The position numbers and the translations under genes were made by a program. Source: Streptomyces avermitilis MA-4680 = NBRC 14893 (GTDB lineage Bacteria > Actinomycetota > Actinomycetes > Streptomycetales > Streptomycetaceae). Taken from it: a stretch of DNA of 64,000 nt. Each line of letters starts with the position of its first letter. Position 1 is the stretch's first letter. The notes beneath the pieces are model-generated. The model was not told the DNA's origin. It saw nothing but the letters and a program-made list of their open reading frames with translations, and did not search any database. Positions 32,873 through 40,372 of this stretch are shown here, piece after piece. The DNA is taken from assembly GCF_000009765.2 (NCBI RefSeq), contig NC_003155.5, forward strand, positions 6,820,001 to 6,884,000, written 5' to 3'.

Positions 32873-32904
32873 TTGACCTCAAGATTGGTTGAGGTACCAG
32901 GCTG
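32873..32904 (+). promoter_or_regulatory. SoxR-type promoter of the FMN reductase gene
   Basis: CCTCAAGATTGGTTGAGG at 32877-32894 is an 18-bp dyad matching the SoxR box layout (CCTCAAG...TTGAGG, as in E. coli soxS). It overlaps TTGACC (-35) at 32873-32878 and is followed by CAGGCT (-10) at 32898-32903. The 19-base spacer is the hallmark of MerR/SoxR-activated promoters. Transcription would start at or next to the ATG at 32911, giving a leaderless mRNA. The preceding 330 bases to 32545 hold no gene. Confidence 0.85.
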
Positions 32905-32910
32905 TGCGCC

Positions 32911-33573
32911 ATGAAGACCACAACGACCGTGGAGTTGTCCTCCGCCCCCGTCTCTGCCCCTGTTCCTGTTCCTGTTCCTGCTCCCGCCGCCGCTGCGGCC
33001 GACGGCCCGGTCCGGGTCGCCGTCCTCGTCGGCAGCAACCGCCAGGGCCGCTTCGGGCCCGTCGTCGCCGAGTGGCTGCTCGGTCAGGTCCGTGAGCGCG
33101 ACGACCTCGTGCCCGATGTCGTCGACGTGGCGGAGATTCCGCTGCCGACGACCATGTCCCCGTCCCCCGCGGCGACCGCCGCGCTCGCCGAGGTCACGCC
33201 GAAGCTGGCCGCGGCCGACGCGTTCGTCGTCCTCACTCCCGAGTACAACCACTCCTTCCCGGCCGGCCTGAAGAACCTCATCGACTGGCACTACGCCGAG
33301 TGGCGCGCCAAGCCGGTCGCCCTCGTCTCCTACGGCGGCGTCTCGGGGGGTCTGCGCGCCGTCGAGCACCTCCGTCAGGTCTTCGCGGAGCTCCACGCGG
33401 TGACGGTGCGCGACACGGTGTCGTTCCACGGCGCGAGCGCGGCGTTCGACGAACGGGGCCGGCCCCACGACCCCGCCGGTCCGTCCGCGGCGGCGAAGGT
33501 GATGCTGGACCAACTGGTGTGGTGGGCGCAGGCGTTGCGGGAGGCGAAGCGGACGAGGCCGTACGGAGGCTGA
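32911..33573 (+). CDS. NADPH-dependent FMN reductase (SoxR-regulated type)
   Basis: After a 30-residue Val/Pro/Ala tail, VAVLVGSNRQGRFGPVVAEW binds the FMN phosphate. VVLTPEYNHSFPAGLKNLIDW is the signature of the flavodoxin-like NADPH-FMN reductase/quinone reductase family. SYGGVSGGLRAVEHLRQVF completes the core. The enzyme would reduce flavin, quinones or redox-active metabolites at the cost of NADPH. A SoxR box directly at its promoter agrees with my recollection that Streptomyces SoxR controls such a reductase in response to its own redox-active antibiotics. No soxR gene is present in the window. Confidence 0.92.
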   Translation: MKTTTTVELSSAPVSAPVPVPVPAPAAAAADGPVRVAVLVGSNRQGRFGPVVAEWLLGQVRERDDLVPDVVDVAEIPLPTTMSPSPAATAALAEVTPKLAAADAFVVLTPEYNHSFPAGLKNLIDWHYAEWRAKPVALVSYGGVSGGLRAVEHLRQVFAELHAVTVRDTVSFHGASAAFDERGRPHDPAGPSAAAKVMLDQLVWWAQALREAKRTRPYGG

Positions 33574-33603
33574 CGGGCCGGAGCCTGCGGGCGAAATGCC
33601 CGC

Positions 33604-34281
33604 TCAGCCGGCCGGAGTGGAGCGGATGGCGGCGATGTCGAACTGGAGGCGGACCTTCTCGCTCACCATGGCGCCGCCCTCGGCCAGTCTGGCGTTGTAG
33701 GTCAGGCCCCAGTCGGAACGGTTGATCGTGGTGGTGCCGTCGAAGCCGACCCGCTCATAGCCGAACGGGTCCATGACGTGACCGATGTAGGTGAGCTCCA
33801 GGACGACGGGGCAGGTGGCGTTTCTTATGGTGAGGTCGCCGGCCATGCGGTAGACGTCCGGGCTCGCGAGTTGTACGGCCGTACTCGCGAAACGCAGGTG
33901 CGGATACCTCGCGGCGTCCAGGAAGTCGCGGCCGATCAGGTGGGCGTCGCGTTGTTCCACGCCGGTTTGGACGCTTGCGGTGGACAGCACTATCTCGGCC
34001 CGGGAACGAGCCGGGTTGCGGCCGTCGAAGTAGAGGCGGCTTTCGTATTCCGCGAAAGCCCCGCGCACGGTTGTCACCATGGCGTGCCGTACGGAGAACC
34101 CGATCCTGCTGTGTGCGGGGTCGATGACCCATTCTCCGCTCAGCGCCGCCAGGGCGGGATCCGGCGTGACGGTGGTAATGGGGGCGGAATAACCGGCGGG
34201 GGCCGTCGAACCGGCAGGGACTGTCGGAGCGGCGGGGGTGGTGGCGCGGCGGGGCGAGGAGTTGCGGCTGAACAGGTTCAT
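33604..34281 (-). CDS. YceI-family protein
   Basis: The 225-residue protein starts with a Thr/Pro/Ala-rich tail of 45 residues. It then shows the YceI lipocalin-like barrel: WVIDPAHSRIGFSVRHAMVT, VRGAFAEYESRLYFDG, DAHLIGRDFLDAARYPHLRF, AGDLTIRNATCPVVLELTY and TTTINRSDWGLTYNARL. The family binds isoprenoid-like lipids. There is no signal peptide, so it is likely cytoplasmic or peripheral here. It converges on the FMN reductase gene, 30 bases apart. Confidence 0.92.
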   Translation of the reverse strand: MNLFSRNSSPRRATTPAAPTVPAGSTAPAGYSAPITTVTPDPALAALSGEWVIDPAHSRIGFSVRHAMVTTVRGAFAEYESRLYFDGRNPARSRAEIVLSTASVQTGVEQRDAHLIGRDFLDAARYPHLRFASTAVQLASPDVYRMAGDLTIRNATCPVVLELTYIGHVMDPFGYERVGFDGTTTINRSDWGLTYNARLAEGGAMVSEKVRLQFDIAAIRSTPAG

Positions 34282-34477
34282 GGTTCACCTGCCTACTGCA
34301 CGGTATGTATTGCCGCAAGCCCTGATCGGGAGGTGAAGTTTTCGGGAAGCGTATTGGAGGATTTATGCGGCATGGCCGCCCGGTCCGCGACTACAGAATC
34401 CACACAGTCGCCGCAGAATCCTTCACAAGTGCCGACTTGTGCCATGTGGCGGCGCACGCGGAAATCATCTCGAACAA

Positions 34478-34620
34478 TTCACCGAACCGCTGCACCACCG
34501 AACCGCTGCCTCGGTGCACCACCGAATCGGTGCACCACCGAACCGCTGCACTACCGAATCGGTGCATCGGTGCATCGGCGCATCGCGGAATCGGTGCATC
34601 GTCGAATCAGTGAATCGCCG
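34478..34620. repeat. Degenerate CGAATCGGTGCA repeats in a 344-base gene-free stretch
   Basis: The region 34282-34625 has no gene. Its last 140 bases are a run of imperfect units built on ACCGAA(T/C)CG(G/C)TGCA, at intervals of about 9-16 bases, each partly palindromic (CGG/CCG with GTGCAC). It ends next to the MarR gene stop codon. Confidence 0.8.
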
Positions 34621-34625
34621 AGTCG

Positions 34626-35048
34626 TTATTCGTCGGGCGCCTCGTCGCCGAGGCGCCGGAGCAGATTCAGCAAGGTCGTGCGCTCGGCTTCGGACAGTGG
34701 TGCGAAGCATTCGGCCAGTACCTCCTCGGCGACCTGGTGCCCCGCCTTCAGGGTCTTCTCGCCCAACGGGGTCAGGTGGTGCTCGATGCGCCGGCCGTGA
34801 CCCGGACGGCGTTCGACCATGCCCTGGGTCACCAGCCGGCCGGCGAGGGTGCCGAACGCCTGCTCGCTCTGGAACGTCGCCGCGGCCAGCGCGCGGGCGG
34901 ACGCCCCCGGTGAGCGGCTGATCGCGCGCAGCGCGTCCCACTGGGCGAGCGTCGTGCCGACGCCCGCCAGTCGACTGTCCAGCGCCCGGTGCTGACGGTA
35001 CTGGGTCTGCTTGACGGCTCTTCCGAGAAGGTGCAGTTCAGCGGCCAT
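34626..35048 (-). CDS. MarR-family transcriptional regulator
   Basis: The 140-residue protein has MarR topology: LAQWDALRAISRSPGASARA, the recognition segment ATFQSEQAFGTLAGRLV and a wing with RRPGHGRRIEHHLTPLGEKT. It is divergent from an alpha/beta hydrolase with 61 bases between. A near-perfect palindrome there is a clear operator candidate, so this protein most likely represses the hydrolase gene and itself. Confidence 0.92.
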   Translation of the reverse strand: MAAELHLLGRAVKQTQYRQHRALDSRLAGVGTTLAQWDALRAISRSPGASARALAAATFQSEQAFGTLAGRLVTQGMVERRPGHGRRIEHHLTPLGEKTLKAGHQVAEEVLAECFAPLSEAERTTLLNLLRRLGDEAPDE

Positions 35049-35064
35049 GGGTCCAGGTTAGCAC

Positions 35065-35100
35065 CTGACTAAGCTTGCTTATATAAACATGCTTAGTTAG
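35065..35100. promoter_or_regulatory. Palindromic MarR operator candidate
   Basis: CTGACTAAGC at 35065-35074 pairs with GCTTAGTTAG at 35091-35100, with one mismatch in ten, around an AT-rich centre (TTGCTTATATAAACAT). The palindrome fills most of the space between the divergent MarR and hydrolase genes and is the only strongly AT-rich patch nearby. Confidence 0.75.
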
Positions 35101-35109
35101 GGTCCTGGT

Positions 35110-35859
35110 ATGACTTCCGAACTGCCCTTCACCCTGTCCGAGGCCGGCACCGGCCGGCCCGTGCTGATCCTCCACGGCGGCGGCGGCCCGGCCACCGTCG
35201 CGCCCCTCGCCGGCCACCTCGCGCGAACCGCGCACACCCTCGTCCCCACCCACCCGGGCTGGAACGGCACCCCGCGCCCCGACCGGTTCGCCGGCGTCGA
35301 CGACATCGCCCTCGCCTACCTGCGCCACCTCCAGGACCGGGGGCTGCGGGACGTGCTCGTCGTCGGCTCCTCCCTGGGTGGCTGGATCGGCGCCGAGCTG
35401 GCCGCGCGCGACGACCTCGGAATCATCACCGGGCTCGTCCTGATCGACGCCGTCGGCATCCAGGTCGACGGCGAACCGGTCAGGGACTTCTTCGCCCTCG
35501 ACGCGCGCGGAGTCGCCGAGTACTCCTACCACGACCCCGACCGCTTCTACGTCGATCCCGCCGACATCCCCGCCGGGCAACTCGCCGCCCGTCAGGCCAA
35601 CATGGCGACCATGCGCGCACTCGCGGGCGACCCGTACATGCACGACCCCACCCTCCGCGGCCGCCTGGCCCGCGTCCCGGTCCCCACCCTGGTGCTGTGG
35701 GGGGAGAGCGACCGGATCGTCACCCCCGCCTACGGGCGCGCGTACACCGATGCCTTCCCTGACGCCCGGTTCGAAGTCATCCCCAAGGCGGGCCACCTGC
35801 CCCAGCTCGAACAGCCGGAAGCCACCTTCGCCGCGATCGACGCGTACCTCGCGCGCTGA
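35110..35859 (+). CDS. Alpha/beta-fold hydrolase
   Basis: The 249-residue protein has the oxyanion motif LILHGGGGPATVAPLAGHLA, the nucleophile elbow VVGSSLGGWIGAEL (Ser near residue 94), an acid in LVLWGESDRIVTPAYGRAYT and the catalytic His in VIPKAGHLPQLEQPEATFAA. This is a complete triad of the alpha/beta hydrolase superfamily. The specific ester or C-C bond substrate is unknown. It is probably controlled by the divergent MarR protein through the palindrome between them. Confidence 0.9.
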   Translation: MTSELPFTLSEAGTGRPVLILHGGGGPATVAPLAGHLARTAHTLVPTHPGWNGTPRPDRFAGVDDIALAYLRHLQDRGLRDVLVVGSSLGGWIGAELAARDDLGIITGLVLIDAVGIQVDGEPVRDFFALDARGVAEYSYHDPDRFYVDPADIPAGQLAARQANMATMRALAGDPYMHDPTLRGRLARVPVPTLVLWGESDRIVTPAYGRAYTDAFPDARFEVIPKAGHLPQLEQPEATFAAIDAYLAR

Positions 35860-35881
35860 GCGGGCCCGCCGCGGCGCGCGA

Positions 35882-35914
35882 ACGGCCGCCTCGACCCGAA
35901 GGTGAGACGGCCGT
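35882..35914. terminator. Hairpin between hydrolase and metalloprotease genes
   Basis: ACGGCCGCCTC at 35882-35892 pairs with GAGACGGCCGT at 35904-35914 with one non-Watson-Crick position, around an 11-base loop. It lies in the 97-base gap between these convergent genes. Confidence 0.7.
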
Positions 35915-35956
35915 ATGCAGCGGTGATACGGGGGTACCGGGGGGAACTCCGAGGGC

Positions 35957-37588
35957 TCAGCCCACGGACACGGCGCTCCACGCGGCGGCCACCGCGTTGT
36001 ACTCCGTGCTGCCGGCGCCGTACAGGTCCTTCGCCGCGCTCAGTGTCGCGGTCCGCGCCCCGGCGTAGTTCGTCGAGGACGTCATGTAGACCGTCAGGGC
36101 CCGGTACCAGATCGCGCCGAGCTTGTCCCGGCCGATGCCCGTCACCGTGGAGCCGTTGCAGGTGGGGGAGTTGTAGCTGACGCCGTTGACGGTCTTGGCG
36201 CCGCTGCCCTCGGCGAGCAGATACGCGAAGTGGTTCGCGACCCCCGAGGAGTAGTGGACGTCCAGGTTCCCCACCGAACTGCTCCAGCAGTCCGCCGAGT
36301 TGCCGTCCTTCGACGGCTTGTCCATGAAGCGCAGGGCCGCCTTGCCGAAGCCGGAGCGGACGATCTTCTCGCCGATCAGGTAGTCACCGGCGTCGGAGGA
36401 GTTGTTCGCGTGGAACTCCACCAGGGTGCCGAAGACGTCGGAGGTGGCCTCGTTGAGGCCGCCCGACTCGCCCGAGTAGGTCAGCGCCGCCGTCTTCGAC
36501 GTGACGCCGTGGGACATCTCGTGGCCGGCCACGTCCAGCGCCACCAGCGGGCCGAAGGTCGTCCCGTCACCGTCCCCGTACGTCATGCAGAAGCAACTGT
36601 CGTCCCAGAAGGCGTTGTTGTAGTTGCTGCCGTAGTGGACGCGGTTGTAGGAGCCCTTGCCGTCGCCGGCGATGCCGTTGCGGCCGTGGACGTTCTTGTA
36701 GTAGTCCCACGTCTCGTTCGTGCCGTACTGCGCGTCCACCGCCGCCGAGGAGCGGTCCGAAGCGGCCCCCGTGCCCCAGTGGTTGTCCGCGTCGGTGAAG
36801 AGGGTGGCGGGGGCGCGGCTGAAACAGATGCCCAGGATGCACAGATCCGTCTTGTTGGCCGCGTCGCCCGTGTACGTGTTCCCGCGCGTCGCGTCCTTGA
36901 GCTGGTACGTCGATCCGGACAGCGTCGACTCCAGCGCGACCGTGCCGCTGTAGAGGGACTTGCCGTCGCCCGTCGCCGTCTCGATGCTGTCCCAGGCGTC
37001 GATCTGCTTGCCGGAGCGGGCGTCGGTGAGGACCGTACGGGCGACCGGGTTGCCGAGCGAGTCCTGTCCCACCACGTTGGTGCGCCAGGCCAGTTTCGGC
37101 GCGCCGTGCAGGGCGTCGACGACGAGTTGGGGCTTGGCGGTCACCTTCTTCAGCAGCTCACCGGTGTTCGCGGCGCGCAGCGCGGCCGTGGCCAGGTCGG
37201 CGGCCTTCGGCGCGGAGAGGGCGGGCGTGATGTCGGCGAGCGAGATGGCGCGCCTGGTGGACCGGTCGGCGCCGCGGTAGGAGCCGTTCGGCGCCAGGTG
37301 GACGACGAAGTCGCCGCCCAGCACGGGGAGGTGGCGGTATGTGCGGTCGTAGCGCACATGCTGGCCGCCGTCCGCGTCAACGACGACATCGCGCACGCTG
37401 GTGCCCTGGGCGGCGGTGAGGCCCAGGCGTGCGGCCTGGTGCGTGAGCACCGCGGCCGCGTTGTCGATCACGGTGGCCCTGCTGGGGCCGGTGTCCGCGC
37501 CCGCGGTCGGGGCGAGTGCCGTGGCCAGCAGCGTGGCGGTCGCGGTGGCCACGCCGGCGGTGGCCCAGCGTGCGCAGAAGGATGTGAC
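35957..37588 (-). CDS. Secreted thermolysin-like (M4) neutral metalloprotease
   Basis: The product (about 544 residues from 37588) has a signal-like stretch ending in ALAPTAGADT, an FTP/PepSY propeptide, and an M4 catalytic domain. VAGHEMSHGVTS is the HExxH zinc site (near residue 356), GLNEATSDVFGTLVEF gives the third ligand, and HYSSGVANHFAYLL contains the transition-state His. The enzyme should be secreted and self-processed. The start is a problem: VTSFCARWATAGVATATATL looks like the normal N-terminus, but its first codon is GTC. The next in-frame GTG (37552) cuts into the signal, and no ribosome site precedes any candidate. The frame stays open upstream to 38161, including an ATG at 37756. 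Confidence 0.88.
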   Translation of the reverse strand, partial: VTSFCARWATAGVATATATLLATALAPTAGADTGPSRATVIDNAAAVLTHQAARLGLTAAQGTSVRDVVVDADGGQHVRYDRTYRHLPVLGGDFVVHLAPNGSYRGADRSTRRAISLADITPALSAPKAADLATAALRAANTGELLKKVTAKPQLVVDALHGAPKLAWRTNVVGQDSLGNPVARTVLTDARSGKQIDAWDSIETATGDGKSLYSGTVALESTLSGSTYQLKDATRGNTYTGDAANKTDLCILGICFSRAPATLFTDADNHWGTGAASDRSSAAVDAQYGTNETWDYYKNVHGRNGIAGDGKGSYNRVHYGSNYNNAFWDDSCFCMTYGDGDGTTFGPLVALDVAGHEMSHGVTSKTAALTYSGESGGLNEATSDVFGTLVEFHANNSSDAGDYLIGEKIVRSGFGKAALRFMDKPSKDGNSADCWSSSVGNLDVHYSSGVANHFAYLLAEGSGAKTVNGVSYNSPTCNGSTVTGIGRDKLGAIWYRALTVYMTSSTNYAGARTATLSAAKDLYGAGSTEYNAVAAAWSAVSVG

Positions 37589-37743
37589 GGAGACACCCGG
37601 ATGTGCCGTATTTGACTCAATCGGTCTCGTTGATAGGACGTACAGGGAGTGTGCGGGGAAGTGGGGGGTGGGGCGGTGGGGAGCGGGAGAGAGGGGAGTG
37701 GCGGATGAAATCGGCCACTGATGTCCGCTCAGATTTAAGGGGC

Positions 37744-37757
37744 CATGACATGTCATG
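37744..37757. promoter_or_regulatory. Perfect 14-bp palindrome upstream of the M4 protease
   Basis: CATGACATGTCATG is a perfect dyad in the 252-base gene-free stretch between the M4 protease and the divergent gamma-glutamylcyclotransferase. Just beside it is ATTTAAGGGGC, the most AT-rich part of the region. It could be a regulator site for the protease gene. Confidence 0.5.
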
Positions 37758-37840
37758 TCCAGAGCGCGTGCGTGGAGATGTGTGAGAGGTGAGAATCGTT
37801 TCTGCAACGCTCCCGAGGAGGCCCCGGAGGGGCGCCGATC

Positions 37841-38284
37841 ATGGTCACGGCGCACGGCGATGATGACCCGGTGACACTCCCCTTCTTCGTGTACGGCACC
37901 CTGCGCCCCGGCGAGCACAACCACGACCTCTTCCTTCGCGGACGCACGGAGTCCGAGGAGCCGGCCCGGCTGCGGGATGCCGTGCTCTACGAGGGGCCCG
38001 GATACCCGTACGCCGTGGAGGAGCCGGGCGCCGGGCCCGTGTGCGGGGAGTTGGTGACCGCGCTGCCCGAGGCGTACGGGGAACTGCTCGGGGCGCTGGA
38101 CCGGCTGGAGGAGTACGTGCCGGGCGACCCCGGCAACCTGTACGAGCGGGTGGCCCTGCACGTCACCCGCGGCGACGGCGCGGCCGTACGCGCCTGGGTG
38201 TACGTGGCCGCGCCCGCCGTCGCGGCCCGGCTACGGGCGCGCGGCACGCTCATCGGGGGCGGCGACTGGCACGCCCGCCGCTGA
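37841..38284 (+). CDS. Gamma-glutamylcyclotransferase-like (AIG2/GGCT) protein
   Basis: The ATG at 37841 has GGAGGGG nine bases upstream; a GTG at 37871 is an alternative that begins nearer the fold. LPFFVYGTLRPGEHNHDLFL carries the YGTLRxG substrate loop. YEGPGYPYAVEEPG, a Glu in LGALDRLEEYVPG and YERVALHV complete the GGCT fold. Members release 5-oxoproline from gamma-glutamyl compounds or act on related amines. The gene stands alone and is divergent from the protease. Confidence 0.87.
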   Translation: MVTAHGDDDPVTLPFFVYGTLRPGEHNHDLFLRGRTESEEPARLRDAVLYEGPGYPYAVEEPGAGPVCGELVTALPEAYGELLGALDRLEEYVPGDPGNLYERVALHVTRGDGAAVRAWVYVAAPAVAARLRARGTLIGGGDWHARR

Positions 38285-38305
38285 CGGCCCGTCCACTCCC
38301 CGGAC

Positions 38306-38372
38306 CGTGCGGGTGCTCCGGCGTCGTTCCCGTCGTGCGGGTGCTCCGGTGTCGCTCCCCTCGTGCGGGTGA
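38306..38372. repeat. 28-bp direct repeat, about 2.4 copies
   Basis: CGTGCGGGTGCTCCGG starts at 38306 and 38334, and a shortened copy (CGTGCGGGTGACC) starts at 38362. All three are spaced 28 bp apart. They occupy the gap before the dioxygenase gene. No function is evident. Confidence 0.85.
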
Positions 38373-38436
38373 CCGCGGGGGCGGTGGCCCGTGCGGCGTC
38401 ACGGGCCGCCGGGGCGGCGCCCCTAACCTCGCCGCC

Positions 38437-39426
38437 ATGACCGACAGCGACAAAAGCGACATCACTCGTCGACGGGTCCTCGCGCTGGGCGGCGCGGCAG
38501 CAGGCGCCGCCATGGGGCTCGGCATCAGCTCCTGCTCCTCGGACTCCGGCGCGCGCACGTCGGGTTCACCGGCGCACGGTGCCTCCGGCACCGACGTGTG
38601 CGTACTCAACTCCAGCGCCACGGAAGGGTCGTACTACCTGGACGGCGCGCTGTTCCGCCAGGACATCACCGACGGCAAGAAGGGCGTCCCGCTCACGGTG
38701 CGGCTGACCGTGCGCGACCGGACCGGGTCCTGTGCCCCGCTCGGGGACGCGGCCGTCGAGATCTGGCACTGCGACGCCGCGGGCCACTACTCCGGTTACC
38801 CGACCGCCGGCCCGGCCGGCACCGCGCCCGGGCCGGCCGGCGGGAGCACGGATACCAGCGGCGCGGACGAACGGACGTATCTGCGCGGCTACCGGACGAC
38901 CGGCGACGACGGCACCGTCGAGTTCACGACGATCTTCCCCGGCTGGTACCCGCCGCGCGCCCCCCACATCCACGTCAAGGTGCACACCGGCGGCACGAGC
39001 ACCGACCGTACCTACCAGGGCGGCAAGGTCAACTGGACCGGGCAGCTCTTCTTCGACGACCGATACGGCGACGAGGTCTACGGGACGTCCCCGTACACCG
39101 AGCACACCGGTACCCGCACCCGGCTCACCGAGGACACGGTCTACGCGGGCGGCGGCGCCAGGGACGGGCTGATGGCCGTCACCGGGGACGTGGTCAAGGG
39201 GTTCACCGGCACGCTGACGGTCGCCGTCGACCCGGAGGAGGAGGGCAGGGGCGCCGACACCGTCGGCGCGGGGAGCCCGCCGCCCGGCGGGGCACCGAGC
39301 GGGTCCCCGTCCACCGGGACGCCGAGCGGGCCCTCGCCCACCGCGACGCCGACCGTGACGCCCGGCGGCACGCCGACCCCGCCCCCGGACAGCGCCGCGA
39401 GCGCCTCGGCGACCGCCACGCCGTGA
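38437..39426 (+). CDS. Exported intradiol ring-cleavage dioxygenase, lipoprotein-like
   Basis: The ATG at 38437 gives 329 residues. TRRRVLALGGAAAGAAMGLG followed by ISSCSS combines a twin-arginine-type signal with a possible lipobox Cys at about residue 29. The core has VEIWHCDAAGHYSGYP, RGYRTTGDDGTVEFTTIFPG and WYPPRAPHIHVKVH. The two Tyr and two His are the non-haem iron ligands of catechol-type intradiol dioxygenases. The last 70 residues are a Gly/Ser/Pro/Thr tail suited to a wall-spanning stalk. Substrate is unknown. Extracellular members are common in actinobacteria. Confidence 0.88.
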   Translation: MTDSDKSDITRRRVLALGGAAAGAAMGLGISSCSSDSGARTSGSPAHGASGTDVCVLNSSATEGSYYLDGALFRQDITDGKKGVPLTVRLTVRDRTGSCAPLGDAAVEIWHCDAAGHYSGYPTAGPAGTAPGPAGGSTDTSGADERTYLRGYRTTGDDGTVEFTTIFPGWYPPRAPHIHVKVHTGGTSTDRTYQGGKVNWTGQLFFDDRYGDEVYGTSPYTEHTGTRTRLTEDTVYAGGGARDGLMAVTGDVVKGFTGTLTVAVDPEEEGRGADTVGAGSPPPGGAPSGSPSTGTPSGPSPTATPTVTPGGTPTPPPDSAASASATATP

Positions 39427-39502
39427 GCCACTCCCCGGCGGTCAGCCGCACCAACGGCACCGCCGGGGTCCGTGACGGTACGACCCGACTCCCGACTCGA
39501 CG

Positions 39503-40195
39503 TCACCGGTCGGCGGCCAGCGCCTCGCCCACCCCTGGTTCCTTCGGCCCGAGGAACCGGGGATCCGGCTTGAACACCGCGTCCAGGGCGGCCTTGCCCG
39601 CCGCGAAGATCTCCCGGGTGCCCCCGTAGTACCAAGTGGCGTCGTGCTTGGCGTCGACGCCGATGCCGTACGAGTCGACCCCCGCCGCCTGGCACAGCGC
39701 GACCGCGCGACGGATGTGGAAGCCCTGGCTGATCAGGACCGCGTGGTTCACGCCGAAGATCTTCTTGGCGCGTACGCAGGAGTCCCAGGTGTCGAAACCG
39801 GCGTAGTCGCTGACGATGCGGCCGTCGGGGACACCGTGCCGCGTCAGGTACGTGCGCATCGCGTCCGGCTCGTCGTAGTCCTCGCGGCTGTTGTCGCCGG
39901 TGACGAGGACGACCTCGATGCGGCCCGCCCGGTACAGCTTCGCCGCCGCGTCGAGCCGGTGCGCGAGGTACGGCGACGGCTCGCCCGCCCACAGGCCCGC
40001 GCCGAAGACGACCGCCACCTCGGTGCGCGGCGCGTCCTCGGTCGTGCGCAGCCGGTCGCCCGCCACCGCGAACATCCAGGTGGCGGGGAGCAGCGCGAGC
40101 ACGCACCCGAGCATCACGACCTGTACGGCCCGGCGCCGCCCGGCACGGGTGCGTGGCAGGCGCGGTCTGCGAATTCCCAGGCGCGGCAGGCCCAT
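39503..40195 (-). CDS. YdcF/SanA-like (DUF218) membrane protein
   Basis: The ATG at 40195 (MGLPRLGIRRPRLPRTRAGR) is chosen because upstream sequence lacks coding character. One membrane helix (VVMLGCVLALLPATWMFAVA) follows a basic N-terminus. The DUF218 domain has VAVVFGAGLWAGEPSPYLAH, VLVTGDNSREDYDEPDAMRT and SQGFHIRRAVALCQAAGVDS. This is the SanA/YdcF family, linked to envelope integrity in enterobacteria. The biochemical reaction is unknown. It converges on the dioxygenase gene. Confidence 0.88.
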   Translation of the reverse strand: MGLPRLGIRRPRLPRTRAGRRRAVQVVMLGCVLALLPATWMFAVAGDRLRTTEDAPRTEVAVVFGAGLWAGEPSPYLAHRLDAAAKLYRAGRIEVVLVTGDNSREDYDEPDAMRTYLTRHGVPDGRIVSDYAGFDTWDSCVRAKKIFGVNHAVLISQGFHIRRAVALCQAAGVDSYGIGVDAKHDATWYYGGTREIFAAGKAALDAVFKPDPRFLGPKEPGVGEALAADR

Positions 40196-40372
40196 CGAAG
40201 GTGTCCCCCCAGGTCGACGGTGTCGGCAGTGGAGACGCGGCGAACGGTGATCCGGTTCGTGGCCGGGGCCGAGGTGCTCCTCACACCGTGGGCGCCGCCC
40301 GCGTGAAGCACCGGCAAACACCCGTTATCGCCGCGCAACGGCCCGGCAACCTCGTACCGTCAGGATCGGTCC

